64,000 nt of DNA from Mycobacterium sp. Aquia_216 (GCF_026723865.1 NZ_CP113529.1:1736001-1800000); one strand, 5' to 3'; counted from the first letter of the stretch, positions 25,527-33,734 are shown. The notes: generated by a model from the sequence alone, not told the origin. Program-made: numbers and translations.

Positions 25527-26368
25527 GTGCCGCGCGCCGGCTGACCTCGGTGAGCAGTATTGGCGAACACCGATATATCACCGCCGGCGGTCAACGGATC
25601 AGAGTGAACATCCGGCACGGGACCGGCGTGCCGTTGGTGCTCTGCAACGGCATCGGCGCCAGCCTCGAGGTGCTCGATCCGTTGGTGGAGCAGTTGGATC
25701 CAGAATTGATGGTGGTCCGATTCGACGTCCCCGGCACCGGAGGATCGCCCACGTCGATTGCCCCCTATGGCTTTCCCTACCTTGCCTGGGTTCTCGGTCG
25801 GGTGCTGTCCAAGCTGGAAATCGGCGTCGTGGACGTACTCGGACTGTCCTGGGGCGGCGCCCTTGCCCAGCAGTTCGCCTTCCAGAATCCGCGCCGCTGC
25901 CGGCGTCTGGTGCTGGTGGCGACAGGCACGGGCCTGCTGATGGTGCCCGCCCACCCGCGGGTGCTGGCGAAAATGGCTACCCCGCGCAGGTTCTCGGATC
26001 CGGGCTACGCCGCGTCCATCGCCGGCGAGTTATACGGAGGTACCGTCCGCGCGAATGGTGACGACGTGGCGCAACTGTTCGTGCGCCAGCTGCACGCGGG
26101 TTCCAGGCTCGGCTACCTGCACCAACTGCTCGCGGGTTCGGTGTGGACCAGCCTGTTCGCGCTGCCGGCGGTGCGACAGGAGACCTTGATCGTGGCGGGC
26201 ACCGACGACCCGATCATCCCGGTGATCAACGCTCACATTCTGCATGCATTGCTTCCGCATTCGCGGCTACGTCTGCATTCCGGTGGGCATATCGACCTGG
26301 TGCACAATGCCGTCGAACTCGCTCCCGACATCGATACGTTTTTGCATGATCCGGGTGAAAGGCCATGA
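25523..26368 (+). CDS. phaZ: Intracellular poly(3-hydroxyalkanoate) depolymerase-like hydrolase
   Basis: This 281-residue alpha/beta hydrolase is very like pseudomonad PhaZ in length and local sequence as I recall it: LCNGIGASLEVLDPLVEQLD, VRFDVPGTGGSPT, and GLSWGGALAQQFAF with nucleophile Ser109. VAGTDDPIIPVINAHIL and SGGHIDLVHN give the Asp and His. It would mobilise the granules made by PhaC. The start is GTG 25523, overlapping the phaC stop (GTGA). The acyl-CoA synthetase, PhaC and PhaZ genes thus form one storage and mobilisation operon. Confidence 0.85.
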   Translation: MSAARRLTSVSSIGEHRYITAGGQRIRVNIRHGTGVPLVLCNGIGASLEVLDPLVEQLDPELMVVRFDVPGTGGSPTSIAPYGFPYLAWVLGRVLSKLEIGVVDVLGLSWGGALAQQFAFQNPRRCRRLVLVATGTGLLMVPAHPRVLAKMATPRRFSDPGYAASIAGELYGGTVRANGDDVAQLFVRQLHAGSRLGYLHQLLAGSVWTSLFALPAVRQETLIVAGTDDPIIPVINAHILHALLPHSRLRLHSGGHIDLVHNAVELAPDIDTFLHDPGERP

Positions 26369-26469
26369 ATCACAACGCTATCGATACGTCGGATTTCTGA
26401 ACCCGGGAGATGAACCCGCTGATCGTCGGGCGCTCCTTGACGGGTCTTAGTGCGTTTGTCGGAAGTCGC

Positions 26470-26499
26470 TGGACGCTGCCGTCGAACGGGCTGTATAGA
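26470..26499 (+). promoter_or_regulatory. Candidate promoter for the methyltransferase gene
   Basis: TGGACG (-35-like) and TATAGA (-10) are separated by 18 bp, in the 209-bp gap after phaZ. This would give a leader of about 70 bases and separate expression of the methyltransferase. Confidence 0.4.
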
Positions 26500-26577
26500 G
26501 TCGGAGGGCGGAAGGGCCGATCAACTTCGACCCCACCCCGCAAAGCTCGCTTAGCCCACTATCCAAAAGGTTGTGCC

Positions 26578-27462
26578 TTGTCCTCAGATGAAACCGCCAA
26601 TTCCGGCTTGCAGCCGCATTTCGAGGACGTGCAGGCCCACTATGACCTGTCCGACGAGTTCTTCGCGCTTTTCCTGGATCCGACGCGTACCTATAGCTGC
26701 GCCTATTTCGAGCGCGAGGACATGTCGCTCGAGGAGGCCCAGTTCGCCAAGGTCGACCTCTCGCTGGGCAAGCTCGGCCTGCAACCCGGCATGACGTTGC
26801 TCGACATCGGCTGTGGCTGGGGCACCACGATCGTCCGTGCGCTCGAGCGTTACGACGTCAACGTCGTCGGCTTGACGCTGAGCCGCAATCAGCAGGCACA
26901 CGTCCAGCAGCGTCTGGACAGCCAAACGTCTGCGCGAAGCAGGCGCGTGCTGCTGCAAGGCTGGGAGCAGTTCGACGAGAAGGTCGACCGCATCGTGTCA
27001 ATCGGGGCCTTCGAGCACTTCGGACGCGACCGCTACGACGACTTCTTCAAAACCGCGTACGAGGCGCTGCCGGATGACGGGGTGATGATGCTGCACACCA
27101 TCATCAAGCCCAGCGATGAGGAATTCGCCGAGCGTGGTCTGCCCATCACCATGACGAAAATTCGGTTTATGAAATTCATCATGGACGAGATCTTCCCGGG
27201 CGGAGACCTGCCCAACGCCAAGTCCGTCGAAGAGCACGCCAGGCGCGCCGGCTTCAGCCTCGAGCTCTACCAGCCGCTGCGTCTGCACTACGCCCGCACC
27301 CTCGACAATTGGTCTGCCGCACTCGAGGCGCGTCGCGACGAGGCCATCGCGATTCAGTCGCAAGAGGTCTACGACCGGTACATGAAGTACCTGACCGGTT
27401 GCGCCGACCTATTCCGCGAGGGCTACACCGACGTCGCGCAATTCACCCTCACCAAAGGCTGA
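26578..27462 (+). CDS. Cyclopropane-fatty-acyl / mycolic acid methyltransferase family
   Basis: This 294-residue SAM-dependent methyltransferase is of the CmaA/PcaA/MmaA type. HFEDVQAHYDLSDEFFALFL and TYSCAYFEREDMSLEEAQ are family hallmarks. The SAM site LDIGCGWG lies at 75-82, followed by GAFEHFGRDRYDDFF. It adds a methyl or methylene group to double bonds of meromycolate-like chains. The start is TTG 26578, with AAAAGG seven bases upstream; an ATG-started alternative is out of frame. Which modification it makes cannot be decided. Its 3' end overlaps the convergent YbaK gene by 54 bp. Confidence 0.9.
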   Translation: MSSDETANSGLQPHFEDVQAHYDLSDEFFALFLDPTRTYSCAYFEREDMSLEEAQFAKVDLSLGKLGLQPGMTLLDIGCGWGTTIVRALERYDVNVVGLTLSRNQQAHVQQRLDSQTSARSRRVLLQGWEQFDEKVDRIVSIGAFEHFGRDRYDDFFKTAYEALPDDGVMMLHTIIKPSDEEFAERGLPITMTKIRFMKFIMDEIFPGGDLPNAKSVEEHARRAGFSLELYQPLRLHYARTLDNWSAALEARRDEAIAIQSQEVYDRYMKYLTGCADLFREGYTDVAQFTLTKG

Positions 27463-27960
27463 CCGCAACACCTGAATGTCGGCGGTGACCGCACCGGTCA
27501 CGCGGATCAGGTCCTGCGGGGCGACCGCGACATCCCAGCCGCGGCGACCGGCGCTGCAAAACATCCGTTCCCAGGCGAGCGCACTGGAATCGAGGACCGT
27601 CGGCAGCGCCTTGCGCTGACCGAATGGCGACACCGCGCCGAGCACGTACCCGGTGGACCGCTCGGCGATCGCGGGTTCGGCCATGGCGACCTTGGCCACC
27701 CCCAGCGCCGCGGCGGCGGCCTTCAGTGAGAGCCGGGCGGTCGCCTGCACGATCGCGACGGCCAGCCCGGTGGGCACCGCGATAACCAGCGTCTTGTAGA
27801 TCTGCTCGGGGGCGATAGCGCCGACCCCCGAAAAAGCCTTGGTCAGCGCGTTGACCGCTTCCGCGCCGTACGAGTGTTCCCGCGGGTCGTGGCCGTATTT
27901 CACCACCTCGTGCGGCACACCGGCGCTGGTCAGCGCCGCCAGTGCCGGCGTCGCGGCCAC
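27409..27960 (-). CDS. YbaK/EbsC-type aminoacyl-tRNA deacylase
   Basis: This 183-residue YbaK-domain protein hydrolyses mischarged aminoacyl-tRNA, typically Cys-tRNA(Pro). The conserved catalytic Lys56 is in IYKTLVIAV. The GxxSPFG loop is in GYVLGAVSPFGQRKALP. GTG at 27958-27960 follows the SDR stop by one base, so the two genes are coupled. From memory M. tuberculosis has this function split as Rv3224A/B next to Rv3224; here it is a single intact gene. It marks the right-hand return to conserved gene order. Confidence 0.88.
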   Translation of the reverse strand: MAATPALAALTSAGVPHEVVKYGHDPREHSYGAEAVNALTKAFSGVGAIAPEQIYKTLVIAVPTGLAVAIVQATARLSLKAAAAALGVAKVAMAEPAIAERSTGYVLGAVSPFGQRKALPTVLDSSALAWERMFCSAGRRGWDVAVAPQDLIRVTGAVTADIQVLRSAFGEGELRDVGVALAE

Positions 27961-27961
27961 A

Positions 27962-28822
27962 TTAAGGGCCCGTGTATCCCGGCGGGTTGACGCCTTCCAC
28001 CCAGAAGTCTTCGCCGAGCTTGGAACCCGGGATGCAGTCGTACACGGACAAGTCGGTCACACCCGACTCGAGCAGTACGTCTTCGCACAGCAGCGAGTGG
28101 CCCGTGTACTCCTTCGATGGCTTGTTGAGGATGACGTAGGCCGCGTCGGAGTAGATCTCGGGTTTGCGCGCCCGCCCCATCGCCTCGTCGCCGCCGAGCA
28201 GGTTCTGTACCGCGGCGGTGGCCACCAGCGTGCGCGGCCACAACGTGTTGGACGCGATGCCCTCGTCGCGCATCTCCTCGGCGATCCCCAGCGCGCACAG
28301 CGTCATGCCGAACTTGGCCATCATGTACGCCGTCGGCTTCAGCCATTTGCTTTCCAGCAGCACGGGCGGGGACAGCGTCAGGATGTGGGGATTCTCCCGG
28401 CCCTTCATATGCGGGAGGCAGGCCTGCGACACCGCGTACGTGCCGCGCACCTGGATGCCGTTCATCAGGTCGAATCGCTTCATCGGCACCTCGGCGATGG
28501 AGCCCAGGTTGATTGCCGAGGCATTGTTCACGCAGATGTCGATGCCGCCGAACTGCTCGACGGTCTTGGCCACCGCGGATTCGACGGACTCCGGGTCGCG
28601 GACGTCCCCAACGATCGGCAGGGCCTGGCCGCCGGCCTCCTCGAGTTCCTTGGCGGCGGTGTACACCGTTCCCGGCAATTTCGGGTGCGGCTCGGCGGTC
28701 TTGGCGATCAGCGCGATGTTGGCGCCGTCCTGTGCGGCGCGCTTCGCGATTGCCAGGCCGATACCGCGGCTGGCGCCGGAGATGAACATGGTCTTGCCTT
28801 GCAGAGACGTGGCGTGGGACAT
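27962..28822 (-). CDS. Short-chain dehydrogenase, HSDL2-like
   Basis: This 286-residue SDR is of the hydroxysteroid-dehydrogenase-like 2 type. It has MFISGASRGIGLAIAKRAAQ at the cofactor site, then CVNNASAINLGSI, a Ser in ILTLSPP and AYMMAKFG with the Tyr and Lys. The long, less typical C-terminus (DLSVYDCIPGSKLGEDFWVE) fits this subgroup. It corresponds to Rv3224 from memory. It is divergent from sigH with about 300 bp between them, and a SigH-type promoter element lies in that gap. Confidence 0.88.
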   Translation of the reverse strand: MSHATSLQGKTMFISGASRGIGLAIAKRAAQDGANIALIAKTAEPHPKLPGTVYTAAKELEEAGGQALPIVGDVRDPESVESAVAKTVEQFGGIDICVNNASAINLGSIAEVPMKRFDLMNGIQVRGTYAVSQACLPHMKGRENPHILTLSPPVLLESKWLKPTAYMMAKFGMTLCALGIAEEMRDEGIASNTLWPRTLVATAAVQNLLGGDEAMGRARKPEIYSDAAYVILNKPSKEYTGHSLLCEDVLLESGVTDLSVYDCIPGSKLGEDFWVEGVNPPGYTGP

Positions 28823-28887
28823 GGCGTCACATTAACGCCACGCACGAGCCGGCTGGATTGCGGGACCGCGCCGGTCGCCTCGGGAGA

Positions 28888-28914
28888 GGAAATAGCACGT
28901 CGGCTGGCGCTGTT
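28888..28914 (+). promoter_or_regulatory. SigH-type promoter upstream of sigH
   Basis: GGAAAT and GTT are separated by 18 bp (28888-28893 and 28912-28914). This is close to the GGAA/GTT pattern recognised by mycobacterial SigH, which is known to autoregulate. The leader to the chosen start would be about 200 bases. Confidence 0.5.
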
Positions 28915-29125
28915 GACTCTGTAGGTCTCTGAAACGCGTGCGGGCGACCCGGGCAAACTTTGTCGGTCGCAACCTTTAGATTGGGAGGGGGATCTGGTGT
29001 CAACGGCGACGTGCCTGTTAGACAATTCACTAGGCCAGGAGCAGTTGGCTCGGTTCTTTGCGAGTCCGGTGTCGCTAGTGGTGCTACCCGGCGACGCCGC
29101 AACAGAAGGGACCGTGTTGAACGAG

Positions 29126-29788
29126 ATGGCCGACTCTGACGATGGCCCGGACGCAGTCAGCGGTTCAGACAATGCCGAGCCCACACCGGTTCGAGAGACC
29201 GATGCGGAGCTGACGGCGCGCTTCGAGCGCGACGCGATTCCGCTGCTGGATCAGCTCTACGGCGGCGCGCTGCGCATGACGCGCAACCCCGCGGACGCCG
29301 AGGACCTGCTTCAGGAAACCATGGTCAAGGCCTACGCCGGATTTCGGTCGTTCCGGGCCGGCACCAACCTCAAGGCGTGGCTGTACCGCATTCTGACCAA
29401 CACTTACATCAATAGCTATCGCAAGAAGCAGCGCCAGCCCGCGGAATATCCGACCGAGGAGATCACCGACTGGCAGCTCGCGTCCAACGCCGAGCATTCC
29501 TCAACGGGGCTGCGTTCGGCCGAGGTCGAGGCCCTGGAGGCGCTGCCGGACACCGAGATCAAAGCGGCGCTGCAGGCGCTCCCGGAAGAATTCCGGATGG
29601 CCGTCTACTACGCCGATGTTGAGGGTTTCCCGTACAAAGAGATCGCCGAAATCATGGACACTCCCATCGGGACGGTAATGTCTCGGCTGCATCGGGGCAG
29701 ACGCCAGCTGCGTTCCCTGCTGGCCGACGTGGCCGAGGAGCGTGGCTTCAACCGGGGTCAGCAGGCGCACGAGGAGGTGCCGTCATGA
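29126..29788 (+). CDS. sigH: ECF RNA polymerase sigma factor SigH
   Basis: This 220-residue ECF sigma factor controls the thiol-oxidative and heat stress response. Region 2 reads [20 protein letters not shown] and [20 protein letters not shown]; region 4 reads [20 protein letters not shown] and [16 protein letters not shown]. It is nearly identical to M. tuberculosis SigH from memory. I chose ATG 29126 (MADSDDG); a TTG at 29117 and a GTG as far up as 28997 are in frame. Its stop overlaps the rshA start, the usual coupling of sigma and anti-sigma. Confidence 0.95.
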   Translation: MADSDDGPDAVSGSDNAEPTPVRETDAELTARFERDAIPLLDQLYGGALRMTRNPADAEDLLQETMVKAYAGFRSFRAGTNLKAWLYRILTNTYINSYRKKQRQPAEYPTEEITDWQLASNAEHSSTGLRSAEVEALEALPDTEIKAALQALPEEFRMAVYYADVEGFPYKEIAEIMDTPIGTVMSRLHRGRRQLRSLLADVAEERGFNRGQQAHEEVPS

Positions 29789-30084
29789 GCGAGTTTTCGC
29801 CCGATGTCCCCTCGGCAGGTGCAGATCCGCGCACGAAGGCCGAGTGCGCCGAATTGATCGCCGAGGTATGGACCCTGCTCGACGGCGAGTGCACGCCCGA
29901 GACGCGGAAAAAGCTTCAGCAGCACCTCGACGAATGCCCGCCATGTCTGCAGCTGTTCGGGATTGAAGAGCAATTCAAGGCGCTGATCGCAACCAAGTGC
30001 AGCGGTGACAAAGCTCCGGAGGGCCTCAGGGAGCGCCTGCGGCTCGAGATCCGCCGTACCACGATCATCCGGGACGTGCGATAG
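29785..30084 (+). CDS. rshA: Zinc-associated anti-sigma factor RshA
   Basis: This 99-residue anti-sigma factor binds SigH in reducing conditions and releases it on oxidation. The ZAS motif HxxxCxxC is HLDECPPC (His47, Cys51, Cys54). [18 protein letters not shown] and the C-terminal [19 protein letters not shown] match the family closely. ATG 29785 overlaps the sigH stop (ATGA). Confidence 0.94.
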   Translation: MSEFSPDVPSAGADPRTKAECAELIAEVWTLLDGECTPETRKKLQQHLDECPPCLQLFGIEEQFKALIATKCSGDKAPEGLRERLRLEIRRTTIIRDVR

Positions 30085-30112
30085 CAGCACGCGCGAGCGC
30101 GACTACCAGGTG

Positions 30113-30187
30113 TTAGGCGTTGGGCCGCTTGCCGTGGTTGGCCTTGCTGTACTTGCGGTCACGCTTCTTGCGGCCACGCTTGGCCAT
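30113..30187 (-). CDS. 50S ribosomal protein bL37
   Basis: This 24-residue, highly basic protein begins MAKRGRKKRDRKYSKANHG. It matches the small actinobacterial large-subunit protein bL37 found in mycobacterial ribosome structures. GGAGG lies seven bases upstream of the ATG at 30185-30187. It is convergent with rshA. At 25 codons it is easily missed by gene finders; the longer frame reaching 30376 has no support. Confidence 0.85.
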   Translation of the reverse strand: MAKRGRKKRDRKYSKANHGKRPNA

Positions 30188-30399
30188 GGGGAGAACCTCC
30201 GTCGTTCGTTCATGATTCGGGCGCTCGGCACCCGTCAGATTGCCAACCAGTATCTCATGGCGGCGGCGGCGGTGATTCACCCCACCGGCGCCAGGGCGCG
30301 CGCCGCGGTGCCTGATGATGTTGTGGTTCGATATACATGAGCTTGAGAAGCCCGGACCAGCAGCCAGCATGCGCAATGGCCGAAACGAGTGGGGTGAAG

Positions 30400-30615
30400 A
30401 TGGCCGAGGATGTTCGTGCCGAGATCGTGGCCAGCGTGCTCGAAGTCGTGGTCAGCGAGGGCGACCAGATCGGCAAGGGCGACATCGTCGTGCTGCTGGA
30501 GTCGATGAAGATGGAGATCCCGGTCTTGGCCGAAGTCGACGGCACAGTCAGCAAGGTGAGCGTCGCGGTCGGCGATGTCATTCAGGCGGGCGACCTCATC
30601 GCCGTCATCAGCTAG
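30400..30615 (+). CDS. Biotinyl/lipoyl carrier protein (TB7.3-like)
   Basis: This 71-residue single-domain carrier has the biotinylation motif ESMKMEIPV at about residues 34-42, inside a typical barrel (VLEVVVSEGDQIGKGDIVVL ... VSVAVGDVIQAGDLIAVIS). It presumably acts as the carrier subunit of an acyl-CoA carboxylase. It corresponds to Rv3221c/TB7.3 from memory. ATG 30400 (MAEDVRAEI) is chosen; ATG 30376 would add eight residues. Confidence 0.92.
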   Translation: MAEDVRAEIVASVLEVVVSEGDQIGKGDIVVLLESMKMEIPVLAEVDGTVSKVSVAVGDVIQAGDLIAVIS

Positions 30616-30663
30616 TCGTCGGCGCTTCGCACATACCGCCGTGGGACGACGCGGGAGTAATTG

Positions 30664-32166
30664 ATGTCCACGCTCGGTGATCTTCTGGCCGAACACACGA
30701 TGCTGCCCGGCAACGCCGTGGACCACCTGCACGCGGTGGTCGGGGAGTGGCAGCTACTGGCCGACTTGTCGTTCGCCGACTACCTGATGTGGGTTCGCCG
30801 CGACGACGGTGTGCTGGTGTGTGTGGCGCAGTGCCGGCCCAACACCTCGCCCACGGTTCTGCAGACGGACTCTGTGGGTAGCGTCGTGGCCGCCCAGCGG
30901 CTACCGCTGGTCGCCGAGACCTTCGCATCGGGCACAGCGCAGCGGAAAACCACTGCAAGCCAACAAGATTCGTGGCAGCTTCCCGGACCGCACGTCGCTG
31001 CGTCCCCGGTGCGCTACGCCGAGCAGGTGGTGGCGGTGCTCACCCAGCACCAAATCTCGCTGACGCCCGACGAGCACTCCGGGCATCTGGAGACCGCGTA
31101 TCGCGAATGCGCCAGCGACCTCGTGTACATGCTGTCGGAGGGCACCTTTCCCGATGTCCGTGACGTCGCCATGTCACGCTCGACGCCACGCGTGGGCGAC
31201 GGATTCATCCGTCTCGACGTCGACGGCGTGGTCGCCTACGCCAGCCCCAACGCCCTGTCCGCATATCACCGCATGGGTCTGACGAGCGAGTTGGAGGGGC
31301 ACAACCTCATCCGGATCACGCGCCCCCTGATCTCCGACTCGTTCGAAGCCCAAGAGATGGCCGAGCACGTCCAGGACTTGCTGGCCGGCGGCAAGAGCAT
31401 GCGGATGGAGGTCGACGCCGGCGGCGCCACGGTGTTGCTGCGGACCTTGCCGCTGGTGGTGCACGGAGCCAGCACGGGCGCCGCGGTGCTGATCCGCGAC
31501 GTGACCGAGGTGAAACGCCGGGACCGGGCCCTGATCTCCAAGGACGCCACGATCCGCGAGATCCACCACCGGGTGAAGAACAACCTGCAAACGGTGGCGG
31601 CGCTGCTACGCCTGCAGGCCCGCCGAACGGCAAACGCCGAGGGCCGCGAAGCCCTGATCGAGTCGGTCCGTCGCGTCTCGTCGATCGCGCTCGTCCACGA
31701 CGCGTTGTCGATGTCGGTCGACGAGCAGGTCAACCTGGACGAGGTGATCGACCGGATCCTGCCGATCATGAACGACGTGGCCTCGGTGGATCGCCCGATT
31801 CGGATCAACCGGGTCGGCGATCTGGGCGTGCTCGACTCCGACCGCGCCACGGCACTGATCATGGTGATAACCGAGCTGGTGCAGAACGCGATCGAGCATG
31901 CGTTTGACCCGGCTGCCCGGGAAGGGTCCGTGACGATCCGCGCCGAACGTTCGGCGCGCTGGCTGGACGTGGTGGTACATGACGACGGGCGGGGACTGCC
32001 CGACGGATTCAGCCTGGAGAAATCCGACAGCCTGGGCCTACAGATCGTGCGCACTCTGGTGGCGGCGGAACTGGACGGCTCGCTGGGGATGCGGGAAGCA
32101 TCCCGCGGCGGCACCGACGTCGTGCTGCGGGTGCCGATCGGCCGGCGGTCCAGGTTGTTGCTGTAG
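30664..32166 (+). CDS. pdtaS: Cytosolic sensor histidine kinase PdtaS
   Basis: This 500-residue kinase has no membrane segments. It has an N-terminal GAF-like half, a PAS-like region, and a HisKA_2/HWE-type dimerisation motif IREIHHRVKNNLQTVAALLR (His301/302). Then comes an ATPase domain with ELVQNAIEHAF, HDDGRGLPDG and GLQIVRTLV. In mycobacteria its partner is the RNA-binding antiterminator PdtaR, encoded elsewhere. ATG 30664 has GGGAG upstream; a TTG at 30661 is adjacent. A strong hairpin follows the stop. Confidence 0.93.
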   Translation: MSTLGDLLAEHTMLPGNAVDHLHAVVGEWQLLADLSFADYLMWVRRDDGVLVCVAQCRPNTSPTVLQTDSVGSVVAAQRLPLVAETFASGTAQRKTTASQQDSWQLPGPHVAASPVRYAEQVVAVLTQHQISLTPDEHSGHLETAYRECASDLVYMLSEGTFPDVRDVAMSRSTPRVGDGFIRLDVDGVVAYASPNALSAYHRMGLTSELEGHNLIRITRPLISDSFEAQEMAEHVQDLLAGGKSMRMEVDAGGATVLLRTLPLVVHGASTGAAVLIRDVTEVKRRDRALISKDATIREIHHRVKNNLQTVAALLRLQARRTANAEGREALIESVRRVSSIALVHDALSMSVDEQVNLDEVIDRILPIMNDVASVDRPIRINRVGDLGVLDSDRATALIMVITELVQNAIEHAFDPAAREGSVTIRAERSARWLDVVVHDDGRGLPDGFSLEKSDSLGLQIVRTLVAAELDGSLGMREASRGGTDVVLRVPIGRRSRLLL

Positions 32167-32177
32167 CTGCCCACGCA

Positions 32178-32214
32178 ACAGCGCGGCCCCGACAAGTTGT
32201 CGGGGCCGCGCTGT
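32178..32214. terminator. Bidirectional terminator between pdtaS and whiB1
   Basis: ACAGCGCGGCCCCGACAA and its exact complement form an 18-bp stem around one base (32196), between two convergent genes. It is the strongest hairpin in the window. No long T-tract follows. Confidence 0.75.
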
Positions 32215-32227
32215 CTAGAGACTGGGG

Positions 32228-32482
32228 TCAGACTCCGCTGCGGGCCTTCGTCCGGGCGTTGCGGCGCTTGAGCGCGCGCCGCTCGTCTTCGCTCATACCG
32301 CCCCACACGCCGGAGTCCTGACCGGTGTTCAAGGCCCACCCGAGGCACTCTGTGGTCACCGAACACCGATTGCAGACCAGTTTCGCGTCAGCGATCTGTG
32401 CGAGCGCCGGGCCGCTATTCCCTACCGGGAAGAACAGCTCCGGGTCCTCGTCACGACAGACCGCCTTGTGGCGCCAATCCAT
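32228..32482 (-). CDS. whiB1: Iron-sulfur transcriptional regulator WhiB1
   Basis: This 84-residue WhiB protein carries the four cluster Cys (9, 37, 40, 46), the GVWGG turn (residues about 58-62) and a basic C-terminal DNA-binding tail (RRALKRRNARTKARSG). WhiB1 is essential in M. tuberculosis; its 4Fe-4S cluster reacts with nitric oxide and it binds the primary sigma factor. The upstream region contains a CRP-type site like the one known for the M. tuberculosis gene. Confidence 0.95.
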   Translation of the reverse strand: MDWRHKAVCRDEDPELFFPVGNSGPALAQIADAKLVCNRCSVTTECLGWALNTGQDSGVWGGMSEDERRALKRRNARTKARSGV

Positions 32483-32604
32483 AAGTAGTTACTCCTCACT
32501 ATGTGCGCAGCATCGCGCACTGGCGTTATTTTCTTCGGCTCTTAACGCTTGCATGAGTAAGGGTCCGTTTGGTACCCCCACAAATCTCTGCATGCAACCT
32601 TTCG

Positions 32605-32663
32605 ATCGTTTCACAGGCACAACAGATGTCAATAGCGTGCGTTAGCGCGTGGTCTATCTCACT
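32605..32663 (-). promoter_or_regulatory. whiB1 promoter with CRP-type site
   Basis: On the minus strand, AGTGAGATAGACCACG (32648-32663) closely resembles the Crp (Rv3676) site upstream of M. tuberculosis whiB1 as I recall it. It is followed by TTGACA (32627-32632) as -35 and AACGAT (32605-32610) as a plausible -10 with 16 bp between. This suggests conserved cAMP-Crp control. Confidence 0.6.
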
Positions 32664-32738
32664 TTGATTAAGGCTTAGCCAAGCCCTCACTCCGTTGTAC
32701 TACACTCGCCGATTACCCTGCCATGAATTTTCGGCCGG

Positions 32739-32756
32739 CCGGGCCGCGCGGCCCGG
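32739..32756 (-). terminator. Palindrome after the lipid kinase gene
   Basis: CCGGGCCGCGCGGCCCGG is a perfect 18-bp palindrome 12 bp beyond the lipid kinase stop and upstream of the whiB1 promoter. It probably insulates the two genes. Confidence 0.45.
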
Positions 32757-32768
32757 TATTGCCGCAGG

Positions 32769-33734
32769 TCAGGGCCTTTTATTTTGCGGCGGTGCCGCCA
32801 CCGGAAGCGCGTCGCGCACCGCACGAAACGTCATGGAATCGCGCAGCCCCAGGTACTCCCCGTCGTACTGGCTGGCAACCGGCTCGCCGCTGCAAGTGAT
32901 TCGCAGGCAAGGTGTGTCGTCGTCGCGGATAAGTTGTTTGGCTTCCGGCTCCGGATGCTTCGAGAGGATCTGGCGGAGTAATCGAAGTGTGGGAATCACC
33001 TTCATGCTGGTGACCGCGAACACGCCAAGACCCGACTCGAAGCTGCAATCCGGGTTCGTCACCATCGGCCGGCTGTTGCTGTAGGTCCATGGCCTCGTGT
33101 TGGACACCCAGGCGAATTGGACTCCCGAGACGGGTTCGCGGCCGGGGAGCTCGAGCGTCATCTCGGGCGCTCGGCGGCTGTAGCGCACCGTTGCAGGCAC
33201 CGCCACCCGCCAATAGCGCAACGGCGTGACCTTGATGCCCTTATTGCGTTGGGCTTCCACCGCGGCGACCACTTCGGCGTCGACGCCCATTCCGGCGTTG
33301 ATCACCGCCCACTGTTCACCGCAGTCGATCAGGCTGATCCGCCGCCAGGTCTGGTGGCGGCGGTAATCGTCGATCAGCTGGATGAGCTGGTTGGTGGCGG
33401 CAACCGGATCGCGGGAGATTCCCAGCGACCTCGCCAGCACGTTCGCCGAGCCACCAGGCACCACCGCGACCGCGGGGACGTGCCCAGACCGCTCCGCGCC
33501 GGGACGGCCCAGCAAGCCGTTGACGACCCCGCTCACCGTGCCGTCGCCGCCGTGTACGACGACCAGATCCACCCCGTCCTCGGCGGCCGCGTGGCCGAGT
33601 TCGGTTCCGTGGCCGTGGTGGTTGGTGTGCTCGACGGTGAGCTCGAGGCGGCTCTTGAGTGCATGCGCCAGGAGATCGCGGCCGGCCGGTGTGGTGGAAG
33701 TGGCTGTTGGGTTCACGATCAGCACCGCTCGCAT
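32769..33734 (-). CDS. Diacylglycerol kinase-family lipid kinase
   Basis: This 321-residue protein has the diacylglycerol/sphingosine kinase catalytic domain. VLIVNPTAT is at the N-terminus, the glycine-rich nucleotide loop is VVVHGGDGTVSGVVNGLLG, and VAVVPGGSANVLARSLGI follows. The C-terminal half is the usual beta-sandwich. It phosphorylates a lipid alcohol with ATP at the membrane; the substrate is unknown. It corresponds to Rv3218 from memory, upstream of whiB1 in the same orientation. Confidence 0.9.
   Translation of the reverse strand: MRAVLIVNPTATSTTPAGRDLLAHALKSRLELTVEHTNHHGHGTELGHAAAEDGVDLVVVHGGDGTVSGVVNGLLGRPGAERSGHVPAVAVVPGGSANVLARSLGISRDPVAATNQLIQLIDDYRRHQTWRRISLIDCGEQWAVINAGMGVDAEVVAAVEAQRNKGIKVTPLRYWRVAVPATVRYSRRAPEMTLELPGREPVSGVQFAWVSNTRPWTYSNSRPMVTNPDCSFESGLGVFAVTSMKVIPTLRLLRQILSKHPEPEAKQLIRDDDTPCLRITCSGEPVASQYDGEYLGLRDSMTFRAVRDALPVAAPPQNKRP

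Larger units (their letters stand above)
32483..32768. other. Long whiB1 promoter and leader region
   Basis: No gene is seen in these 286 bp. The region holds the whiB1 promoter elements (32605-32663), a leader of roughly 110-120 bases and a palindrome (32739-32756) that ends the upstream lipid kinase gene. It is noticeably AT-richer than its surroundings. Confidence 0.6.

Noticed and set aside
32196..32200. TTGTC/GACAA pair within the pdtaS-whiB1 hairpin
   Set aside because: The half-sites are part of an 18-bp terminator stem in the opposite arrangement (GACAA before TTGTC).
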